A DNA stretch of 6,607 nucleotides, taken from positions 11,633 through 18,239 of the forward strand of contig JABMDH010000018.1 of NCBI GenBank assembly GCA_015904075.1, written 5' to 3'. Positions 1-6,040 of the stretch are shown here, in pieces. The notes under the pieces were generated by a model. That model was not told the origin of the DNA. It made no database searches and saw only the letters and a program-made list of their open reading frames with translations. Numbering within the stretch: position 1 is the stretch's first letter; every line of letters starts with the position of its first letter. The translations under genes and the position numbers were made by a program. This DNA is from Nitrospira sp. (lineage in GTDB: Bacteria > Nitrospirota > Nitrospiria > Nitrospirales > Nitrospiraceae).

Positions 1-1056
1 CTGGCGCGCGCATTCCTCCGGATTCCCAACACTCCCTTTGAACGGCAACAGCTTGACTTGCCAGATGCCAAAACTGGCCAGCGCCTTTGCCAGGACTTCC
101 GATTGGGCCTTCAGTTCCTCATCGTCCATGCGGCTTATGGGGCCAGAGGGATCCCCCAGGATGGATTCGGGATCAGGCAAGCGATAGTCACCGGCCTCGA
201 CCGGTGTCGCCACAATTTCCGGTTCAAGCTCTTCTTCCTCCACCGCAACGGACGGAGGCATGACCGTCTGCTGAATAACGGGCGGTGCTGACACAACAAC
301 CGGCTCTCTCTCTTCTTCCGGCTCAGCGCTCGGATCCACAGCCATACCGGCCTGAATCCGTTTGGATCTCTTCGCGGGTTCACTGCGATTACGACTCGCT
401 TCCGGTTCTTCCGCCACCCGCTCCGGAATCGCCGCGGCCAACCGTTCCCGGAGCCCTGCCCAACGTTGAGGGATTCGGCGAACCGCCTCCCCGATCGATA
501 ACGGCGTGGTGAACAAGAGCGAGACGAGAAATCCTGCAATGATAAGAATGTGCGCGCCGGTGCCGGCAAACACAGCCCGAAGCCCATCTCCAACCAATTG
601 ACCGACGGCTCCGCCCGGCATGCCACGAGAAATCATTCCACTCGCCAATGTCGGGATGGCTGTCGTTTCGAGGTGAAGAAATGCGCTCAGAAAAAAAACG
701 GCTGCCAGAGAACTCCCGGCTGTTCTAATGCGGATACTGGCGGGACTCTGCGAGAAACAGCGTATTCCCAGCCGGCCCAACAAGATCGGAAACAGATAGG
801 CCGCCCCACCGATCAAATAAAATAGTCCTCCAGCTAAGAGAGCGCCGAAGGAACCGATGAGATTGCGTGGTGGTCTGGACGCTGGATCCCCCGCTGCGAC
901 AGTTTGCGCCTCACCCGGTACGAACGAGAGGAGGCTCAGCAGCATGAGCAGGCTGATTGCAATCAAGACTACGCCAATCACTTCGCGCTGAAGATGAGAA
1001 GGCGGAGAAGGGGCCTGGCGGGCTTCGCGCCGCTTGACCGAGGCAGTGACACCCAT
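1..1056 (-). CDS. ftsK: FtsK-like DNA translocase, N-terminal membrane part (copy B), partial at window edge
   Basis: My translation gives 352 uninterrupted codons running off the left edge. Membrane segments lie at about residues 26-46, 67-93, 110-128 and 169-186, with the spacing of the FtsK four-helix domain that anchors the translocase at the division septum. An acidic and proline-rich cytoplasmic linker follows (about 193-290). Next comes a stretch starting YRLPDPESIL (291-300) and ending ASFGI (327-331), which matches the start of the FtsK alpha domain. After FGI the family normally continues with a PGPVVT-type block. Here residues 332-352 (starting WQVKLLPF) do not match, and neither other frame restores it, so the gene may be truncated or fused. 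No Walker motifs are reached. The ATG at 1056 is the only plausible start: an in-frame TGA lies about ten codons upstream and there is no Shine-Dalgarno. Residues 1-273 are nearly identical to the N-terminus of the PstA fusion at 3788-5872. The FtsK membrane domain is well supported; the identity of the C-terminal part is unknown. Confidence 0.8.
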   Translation of the reverse strand, partial: MGVTASVKRREARQAPSPPSHLQREVIGVVLIAISLLMLLSLLSFVPGEAQTVAAGDPASRPPRNLIGSFGALLAGGLFYLIGGAAYLFPILLGRLGIRCFSQSPASIRIRTAGSSLAAVFFLSAFLHLETTAIPTLASGMISRGMPGGAVGQLVGDGLRAVFAGTGAHILIIAGFLVSLLFTTPLSIGEAVRRIPQRWAGLRERLAAAIPERVAEEPEASRNRSEPAKRSKRIQAGMAVDPSAEPEEEREPVVVSAPPVIQQTVMPPSVAVEEEELEPEIVATPVEAGDYRLPDPESILGDPSGPISRMDDEELKAQSEVLAKALASFGIWQVKLLPFKGSVGNPEECARQ

Positions 1057-1775
1057 GCCGCGGATGCTAACACAGGGGAAAAGTCATTTCAAACGAGGGG
1101 GAGCTGAATACGAAGAAGAACCTGTCGCTTGTGACGCCATCTGTCGTTGCTTTCATGAGATGGATTAGGGCACGCAGACACTCCAACCAGTTTGCATTGA
1201 TAGCCGGATCAGAACCGGTAATTGAGCTCGAATAGATGAATGTCAACGCCGAGTGATTTTGAACCATATATCGTGGCATCGGAGAAATGTTGAAACCGGT
1301 ACCCCGTATAGAAGTCACTGATCAGATTCATTCCAAGACCGATGGTGCCGACAATTTGCGCCGGTCCCCCGAAGTCCTGCGCACCGAACTTATATCTGCT
1401 GAATAATCCGGCACCGGCGCCAATATCCATCGAGACCGCCTCATTGGGAGTACTGAGGGTAAGGCACGGAACCACCGTGACCATGAAGGCCGTATCGCCC
1501 AGCGATACGAGTTGCCCGGCAGAACTATGCAACCGCATATCGAGCTTCATCCCGGTCAAAGGGTCCCGCCATCCCAACGGAAGACCCGACACTGCGGCAA
1601 CATCATACTGCTGGAAGTCTTCAATTTGGTCTTTGCCAAACGGAGATTTGCCACTCACGCCGACTCTGGGGCCCACTCGAATGAGTGTGATGGCATTCCG
1701 TTGTTCCTCATACGAAACGCCCCTCTCGGTCCCATCTGTCTCGGCCACATTCGATCGAGACCCGACCATTGCAAT
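238..1775 (-). repeat. Diverged direct repeat, copy B (pagL plus ftsK 5' part)
   Basis: This segment is homologous to 5054-6607 in the same orientation and gene order: pagL-like gene, intergenic region, FtsK membrane domain and linker. Shared pagL coding sequence is about 90% identical in nucleotides by hand count. The intergenic part is conserved only near the ftsK start and just after the pagL stop. The inner boundary at about 238 is where copy A switches to pstA sequence. The outer boundary cannot be set, because copy A runs off the window at 6607; 1775 is merely the matching position. No insertion sequence or flanking target duplication is visible. Confidence 0.9.
1064..1092 (-). promoter_or_regulatory. 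Predicted sigma70-like promoter of ftsK copy B, likely leaderless
   Basis: On the minus strand a TTGAAA -35 box (1092-1087) is separated by exactly 17 bases from a TAGCAT -10 box (1069-1064). Only 7 bases separate the -10 box from the ATG at 1056, so initiation would fall at or next to the start codon. No Shine-Dalgarno precedes the ATG, in keeping with leaderless mRNA. The block 1057-1094 is identical to 5873-5910 in copy A, while the intergenic DNA further upstream has diverged, which is a footprint of function. Start-site position is inferred, not observed. Confidence 0.6.
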
Positions 1776-1862
1776 CATCACAGGCTCTGCCCAGCCCAGA
1801 GAAGAGCCCAGCCCGGTCAACAGGAGACTCAGGGTCAGAAACTGGAAAGAAAAGAAGCGCAT
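1209..1862 (-). CDS. PagL-like lipid A 3-O-deacylase / acyloxyacyl hydrolase family outer-membrane protein (copy B)
   Basis: A 217-residue protein with a signal peptide: short charged start MRFF, a hydrophobic core at about 8-22, and probable cleavage after GWA (residue 25). The mature part looks like a small beta-barrel ending in YRF, the usual C-terminal aromatic outer-membrane signal. Near the C-terminus GYRFQHFSDA (187-196) carries the PagL-family H-x-S pair (His192, Ser194), the catalytic pair in Pseudomonas PagL. The expected glutamate appears replaced by Asp207 in a GVD context, so activity is likely but not certain. PagL enzymes remove the 3-O acyl chain of lipid A in the outer membrane. 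GAGG lies six bases before the ATG, supporting this start. It sits 152 bases upstream of ftsK copy B. A near-identical paralogue (7 differences in 186 residues) is at 6041-6607. It could be a structural barrel of the same fold with another substrate. Confidence 0.8.
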   Translation of the reverse strand: MRFFSFQFLTLSLLLTGLGSSLGWAEPVMIAMVGSRSNVAETDGTERGVSYEEQRNAITLIRVGPRVGVSGKSPFGKDQIEDFQQYDVAAVSGLPLGWRDPLTGMKLDMRLHSSAGQLVSLGDTAFMVTVVPCLTLSTPNEAVSMDIGAGAGLFSRYKFGAQDFGGPAQIVGTIGLGMNLISDFYTGYRFQHFSDATIYGSKSLGVDIHLFELNYRF

Positions 1863-2232
1863 AATCGGCCTCGCCCGAGAGGATGTCCACGCCTATTGAC
1901 GGAAACAGAAACGATCACGCCCTGTAGCGGGAAAATCTGGACAGATTAACTGTCATGCGGACTGCTGGTGGGGAATGCTCGCGCTACTTCACCTAGAGCA
2001 ATATACGAGCCATGCTTGGGTCAGTACGGCCTCAAAGAACTTCTGAATAATACCCGTCACTTATGGCCACCAACACAAATCTGTTTGGAAGCCTTGCCAC
2101 GAGACCATCCGAGTCTGTTCAGGAATGGACTACAAACAGGAGGAATAGAACGCCGGATCGCTCCGTCGCAGCTCGCAGTGCCACGACGATTGCAGCAGAT
2201 CCCTTCGTCAATAACGGAAAGTCGAATGCACG
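1863..2232. other. Intergenic region between phoU and pagL copy B, no convincing gene
   Basis: These 370 bases hold no reading frame with protein-like composition on either strand, no tRNA that I can fold by eye and no rho-independent terminator (no GC stem followed by a T run) behind phoU. The part next to pagL contains its Shine-Dalgarno (GAGG at 1872-1869) and a short perfect palindrome at 1934-1947. I could not identify a -35/-10 pair with good spacing for pagL. Transcription from phoU into pagL is therefore possible. Confidence 0.6.
1934..1947. promoter_or_regulatory. Perfect 6-2-6 palindrome upstream of pagL copy B, possible operator
   Basis: AATCTG, a GA spacer and CAGATT form a perfect inverted repeat 72-85 bases upstream of the pagL ATG. 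Size and position suit a dimeric regulator site, but a 6-base arm can arise by chance and the matching region of copy A is outside the window, so conservation cannot be tested here. Confidence 0.25.
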
Positions 2233-2904
2233 CTATGAGGATACGGGAGGCGAGGTATGGCGGATGATCTTACCTTCAACGAGGTAGACCACCAATTCGG
2301 CGATGTTCGTGGCATGATCGGCCACTCGCTCAATGTACTTGGCGATGAAACTCAAGCGGATCGCGCGTGAGATCGTATGCGGGTCCTCGATCATAAATGA
2401 CAATAGCTCACGGAATATCTGCTCCATCAGTTCATCCACGAGATCATCATGGGCGAGTACCTTGCGGGCTAATGCCGAGTCGTCTTTGACGAAGGCATCA
2501 ATACTTTCCTTCACCATAATCCGAGCTAAGTTCCCCATCCGCGGGATATCGATGTAGGGTTTGAGTTGCGGCTCTTCGTTTAACTCAATCGTCCGCTCGC
2601 AGACATTTTCGGCCAGGTCGCTGATACGCTCGAGTTCGGTAGAAATCTTCATCCCCGTCGTCACCAACCGCAAATCCCTTGCAGCGGGCTGATGCAGGGC
2701 CAGCAACCGGATGCAATCTTCGTCGATCTCCACATCCAGCGCGTTCACCTTATGGTCCTGTTCAATGACACGACAGGCCAAAGCCGAATCGCGCTTCACC
2801 AGTGCAGCCAGGGCCTTATCAATCTGGTCTTCAGCCAGGCTGGCCATGTGCACAAGCTTGGTCTTCAACTCGGCGAGTTCTTCATCTAAATGGCGGTGCG
2901 GCAT
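2233..2904 (-). CDS. phoU: PhoU, phosphate-specific transport accessory and signalling protein
   Basis: A 223-residue all-helical cytoplasmic protein made of two repeated three-helix bundles (about residues 8-110 and 115-215). Each carries the PhoU metal-binding signature: ERISD at 92-96 and ERVADHATN at 192-200. Length is normal for the family. PhoU couples the Pst transporter to the sensor kinase PhoR, damping the Pho response and phosphate uptake when phosphate is plentiful. The ATG lies 5 bases after the pstB stop, with a weak GGA about 8 bases upstream, so translation is probably coupled to pstB. It is the last gene of the fusion pstA-pstB-phoU cluster. No partner phoR/phoB is in the window. 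Confidence 0.95.
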   Translation of the reverse strand: MPHRHLDEELAELKTKLVHMASLAEDQIDKALAALVKRDSALACRVIEQDHKVNALDVEIDEDCIRLLALHQPAARDLRLVTTGMKISTELERISDLAENVCERTIELNEEPQLKPYIDIPRMGNLARIMVKESIDAFVKDDSALARKVLAHDDLVDELMEQIFRELLSFMIEDPHTISRAIRLSFIAKYIERVADHATNIAELVVYLVEGKIIRHTSPPVSS

Positions 2905-2909
2905 CGTAT

Positions 2910-3779
2910 CTATCCGAATCGTCCGGTAATATAGTCTTCCGTCTGTTTTTTGGCGGGCGTGGTGAACATCTGTTTCGTAAGACCGAATTCCACCAGTTCA
3001 CCGAGATACATGAAGGCCGTCCAATCGGAGACCCGCGCCGCCTGCTGCATATTATGTGTCACAATAATGACCGTCAGATCTTGCTTCAAGGAAAAAAGCA
3101 ATTCTTCAATCTTCGCGGTCGCCACAGGATCTAACGCCGAGCAGGGCTCGTCCATCAGCAAGACATCCGGCTTGACCGCGAGTGCACGGGCAATACACAG
3201 CCGCTGTTGCTGACCTCCTGACAGACCGAACGCACTGGCATGAAGACGATCCTTCACTTCATCCCACAATCCCGCGCCTTTGAGCCCCTGCTCAACAATT
3301 TGATCCAGCTGATTGCGCTGCCGCATGCCATGAAGGCGCGGCCCATAGGCCACGTTCTCGTAGATCGACTTGGGAAACGGGTTCGACTTCTGGAATACCA
3401 TCCCGACGCGTTTTCTCAGATCGGTCACATCCACATCGGGGCCTAGAATATTGACCCCGTCGATCAGGACGGTTCCTTCCAAACGAGCCCCTTCAATCAG
3501 ATCGTTCAGACGATTGAGGCAGCGCAGCAAGGTAGATTTCCCACAGCCGGACGGCCCGATGAACGACGTGACCTGATTCTTGATGATCTGCGCATTGATG
3601 TTGAAGAGCGACTGGTGCGCGCCATAATAGAAATTGATCTGATTCAAGCTGAGCTTGGCCTCTTGCATACCAGCATTCTTGTCAGGCGGCTGCGCATGCC
3701 GGTTCGGCACATCAGGGACTTGTGAATGGAGTGTCGGCGCTGAGGATGGCTCGTGTGCCGACAGAGGAGACGGATACAT
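2910..3779 (-). CDS. pstB: PstB, phosphate ABC transporter ATP-binding protein
   Basis: A 289-residue ABC ATPase with all core motifs: Walker [10 protein letters not shown] (75-83), Q-loop Gln130, signature LSGGQ (186-190), Walker B VLLMDE (206-211), D-loop SALD (214-217) and switch His242. [19 protein letters not shown] and the ending ITGRFG are typical of PstB. It hydrolyses ATP on the cytoplasmic face to drive phosphate import through PstA/PstC. The core begins near residue 38 (MQEAKLSL); the preceding 37 residues are a proline-rich, probably disordered extension compared with about 257 residues in E. coli PstB. The upstream ATG at 3779 is favoured because GGAG sits five bases before it and overlaps the stop of the fused pstA, while Met38 is the alternative start. 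It is followed by phoU after 5 bases. Confidence 0.97.
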   Translation of the reverse strand: MYPSPLSAHEPSSAPTLHSQVPDVPNRHAQPPDKNAGMQEAKLSLNQINFYYGAHQSLFNINAQIIKNQVTSFIGPSGCGKSTLLRCLNRLNDLIEGARLEGTVLIDGVNILGPDVDVTDLRKRVGMVFQKSNPFPKSIYENVAYGPRLHGMRQRNQLDQIVEQGLKGAGLWDEVKDRLHASAFGLSGGQQQRLCIARALAVKPDVLLMDEPCSALDPVATAKIEELLFSLKQDLTVIIVTHNMQQAARVSDWTAFMYLGELVEFGLTKQMFTTPAKKQTEDYITGRFG

Positions 3780-3790
3780 GGGATCTCCTA
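3780..3790 (-). promoter_or_regulatory. pstB ribosome binding site overlapping the fused pstA stop codon
   Basis: The mRNA reads TAGGAGATCCCATG: the TAG stop of the fusion gene supplies the first G of a GGAG Shine-Dalgarno, five bases before the pstB ATG. This supports the longer pstB start and implies translational coupling, so the chimeric gene is likely translated to its end for efficient PstB synthesis. Confidence 0.75.
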
Positions 3791-5872
3791 TAACACTGAA
3801 CCGGCGTACTTCTTACGCAGGTGATTGCGAAGAACGATCGCGGTTAAATTCAAAAGAATCACGACCGTAATGAGGACCAATGTCGTGATATAGACCATCG
3901 GCTTGGCAGCTTCTACATTGGGGGACTGAAAGCCGACATCGTAAATATGGAACCCCAGATGCATAAACTTTCGATCGAAGTGAAAAAATGGCCAGGAGCC
4001 GTCCAGGGGAAGCGCGGGCGCCAACTTCACCACTCCCGTAAGCATGAGCGGCGCCACCTCGCCCGCAGCGCGGGCCATTGCCAAAATCAATCCGGTCAGA
4101 ATGCCTGGTAGCGCAGAGGGTATCACGACTTTGAGCATCGTTTCCAACTTGGTTGCGCCAAGCGCCAACGATCCTTCCCGAAACTCGCGCGGCACGGCCG
4201 CCAGTCCCTCTTCGGTCGAGACAATGACCACCGGAACCGTGAGCAGAGCCAGCGTCAACGAGGCCCAGAGAATTCCACCGGTCCCGAAGGTCGGCGTCGG
4301 AAGCCGCTCCGGGAAAAACAACGTATCGAGAGTTCCGCCGATCGCATAAATAAAAAACCCCAACCCGAAGACACCAAACACGATGGAAGGCACTCCAGCG
4401 AGATTATTGACGGCAATTCTCACCAGGCGGACCATCGCCCCTTGGCGGGCATATTCACGAAGGTACAGCGCGGCAAGTACCCCGAATGGAACGACAGCGA
4501 GACTCATGATGATGACCATCAGCACAGTCCCAAAAATGGCCGGGAAAATGCCGCCCTCGGTATTGGCTTCTCGCGGTTCAGTGCTGAGGGCAGCCCATAC
4601 GTTCACAAGATAGATCCAGCTTTTCTGCCATGCCCCCATTTCGTTTGGGCGCAAGGCGCGAACAATCTGCCCGACCGCGATCTGCTTTTCCCGCCCATTC
4701 GCATCCACCATGACGACGGAATATTCATCGAAGCGTGCGCGCAAGGTTTCCAATTCTGCTGTTTTTTCACGATACCGGGTTTCAGTGTCGGAAACCTGGG
4801 CCTTAATTTCAGACGAAACGGGCGAGGTCGGGTGTTCTATTTCGATCGCGCGGATCTTCAGCCTCAACCGCTCGATATCTGCATTGATGGCGCCGATCTC
4901 GAATTGCTCAATCTGCTTGATCTGTCTATGGAGATCGTCGGCGCTGCTGATCAATGGGCCCAACGCTGTCCAACCTGCTTCATTCCCTTCTGCCAGGAGC
5001 TGCTCCCCGCTATAGACCGCTTGAATCCTGGCATACATGTTGCCCCATTCACGCTCCACCGCAATGGACGGAGGCATGAGAGCCTGCTGAATCACGGGCG
5101 GTGCTGAAACAAAGACCGGCTCTCTCTCTTCTTCCGGCTCAGCGATCGGATCCGCGTCCCTACCGGCCTGAATGCGTTTGGGCCTCTTCGCAGGCTCACT
5201 CCGCTTACTACTCTCTTCCGATTCCTCCGCCGAGCGCTCCGGAATCGCCGCGGCCAACCGTTCTCGGAGCCCTGCCCAACGTTGAGGTATTCGACGAACC
5301 GCTTCCCCGATCGACAACGGGGTGGTGAACAAGAGGGAGACAAGAAATCCTGCGATAATGAGAATGTGCGCGCCGGTGCCGGCAAACACGGCCCGAAGCC
5401 CATCCCCAACTAGTTGACCAACGGCTCCGCCAGGCATACCACGAGAAATCATTCCACTCGCCAATGTCGGAATTGCCGTCGTTTCAAGATGAAGAAATGC
5501 ACTCAGAAAGAATACAGCAGCCAGGGAGCTCCCGGCCGTCCTAATGCGGATACTGGCGGGAGTCTGCGAGAAACAGCGGACTCCAAGCCGGCCCAACAAC
5601 AGGGGAAATAGATAGGCCGCCCCGCCGATCAGGTAAAATAACCCGCCAGCCAACAGTGCGCCGAAGGAACCAATGAGATTCCGTGGCGGTCTGGACGCCG
5701 GATCCCCCGCTGCGACGGTTTGTGCCTCACCCGGTACGAACGAGAGGAGACTCAACAACATCAGCAGGCTGATCGCGATCAAGACCACGCCGATCACTTC
5801 GCGCTGAAGATGAGAAGGCGGAGAAGGGGCCTGGCGGGCTTCACGCCGCTTGACCGAGGCAGTAACAGCCAT
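3788..5872 (-). CDS. pstA: Chimeric protein: FtsK N-terminal membrane domain fused in frame to phosphate ABC permease PstA
   Basis: One 694-residue frame. Residues 1-273 match the FtsK-like copy at 1-1056: membrane segments at about 26-46, 67-93, 110-128 and 169-186, then an acidic linker. From residue 274 (base 5053) the sequence is PstA of the long type: a helical, coiled-coil-prone region (about 305-385), then [18 protein letters not shown] (396-413), then the permease core with segments near 441-467, 490-512, 533-553, 585-603 and 658-680. The EAA loop that docks on PstB is at about 554-594 ([11 protein letters not shown] inside it). The usual first PstA membrane helix is missing, replaced by FtsK sequence. 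PstA forms the inner-membrane phosphate channel with PstC. The start at 5872 has no Shine-Dalgarno and fits leaderless initiation; Met279 is a possible internal start. pstB follows after 8 bases. Function of the chimera is unproven, but both halves look intact and free of stops. Confidence 0.9.
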   Translation of the reverse strand: MAVTASVKRREARQAPSPPSHLQREVIGVVLIAISLLMLLSLLSFVPGEAQTVAAGDPASRPPRNLIGSFGALLAGGLFYLIGGAAYLFPLLLGRLGVRCFSQTPASIRIRTAGSSLAAVFFLSAFLHLETTAIPTLASGMISRGMPGGAVGQLVGDGLRAVFAGTGAHILIIAGFLVSLLFTTPLSIGEAVRRIPQRWAGLRERLAAAIPERSAEESEESSKRSEPAKRPKRIQAGRDADPIAEPEEEREPVFVSAPPVIQQALMPPSIAVEREWGNMYARIQAVYSGEQLLAEGNEAGWTALGPLISSADDLHRQIKQIEQFEIGAINADIERLRLKIRAIEIEHPTSPVSSEIKAQVSDTETRYREKTAELETLRARFDEYSVVMVDANGREKQIAVGQIVRALRPNEMGAWQKSWIYLVNVWAALSTEPREANTEGGIFPAIFGTVLMVIIMSLAVVPFGVLAALYLREYARQGAMVRLVRIAVNNLAGVPSIVFGVFGLGFFIYAIGGTLDTLFFPERLPTPTFGTGGILWASLTLALLTVPVVIVSTEEGLAAVPREFREGSLALGATKLETMLKVVIPSALPGILTGLILAMARAAGEVAPLMLTGVVKLAPALPLDGSWPFFHFDRKFMHLGFHIYDVGFQSPNVEAAKPMVYITTLVLITVVILLNLTAIVLRNHLRKKYAGSVL

Positions 5873-5879
5873 GCCGCGG

Positions 5880-5908
5880 ATGCTAACACAGGGGAAAAGT
5901 CATTTCAA
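5880..5908 (-). promoter_or_regulatory. Predicted sigma70-like promoter driving the ftsK::pstA-pstB-phoU cluster, likely leaderless
   Basis: TTGAAA (5908-5903), a 17-base spacer and TAGCAT (5885-5880) lie just 7 bases upstream of the ATG at 5872. The boxes match the sigma70 consensus at 5 of 6 and 4 of 6 positions. The 38 bases 5873-5910 are identical to 1057-1094, while the remainder of the 168-base intergenic region is poorly alignable to copy B. An in-frame TGA at 5902-5900 excludes a longer upstream start. No rho-independent terminator is seen after pagL copy A, so read-through from pagL is also possible. Confidence 0.6.
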
Positions 5909-6040
5909 ACAAGGAGGAGCTGGGGGACAAAGAAGAGCCAGCCGATTATGACGGTATCTACCCTTGTTTTCACTCATTCTTCATGAGAACGAACTGGGCA
6001 GAGTAATCAGACGCCCGACCAGTGTGCATCGATAGTCGGA

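Noticed and set aside
135..626. 163-codon arginine-rich minus-strand frame, with a similar one at 5092-5409
   Set aside because: Both are out-of-frame shadows of the FtsK-like coding sequence; they recur only because the underlying DNA is duplicated.
1869..1882. CCTC/GAGG hairpin that could hide the pagL copy B ribosome site
   Set aside because: Only four base pairs with a six-base loop, too weak to call without conservation data.
1950..1966. CTGTCAT at 1950-1956 followed by ACTGCT, resembling a Pho box
   Set aside because: Only the first half fits; the second repeat does not match at 11-base spacing, it is on the plus strand and lies downstream of phoU.
1968..2267. 99-codon plus-strand frame in the phoU-pagL gap, with a GGAGG at about 2140
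   Set aside because: Composition is not protein-like, it overlaps the end of phoU, and the GGAGG is not placed before a start codon that opens a credible frame.
5948..5954. CCGTCAT half-site upstream of the fusion gene on the minus strand
   Set aside because: A single half-site; the following 11-base-phased segment does not resemble a second repeat, and it is not conserved in copy B.
5970..5990. CTCAT-5-ATGAG hairpin between pagL copy A and the fusion gene as a terminator
   Set aside because: The five-base AT-containing stem is weak, no T run follows, and copy B has no equivalent.
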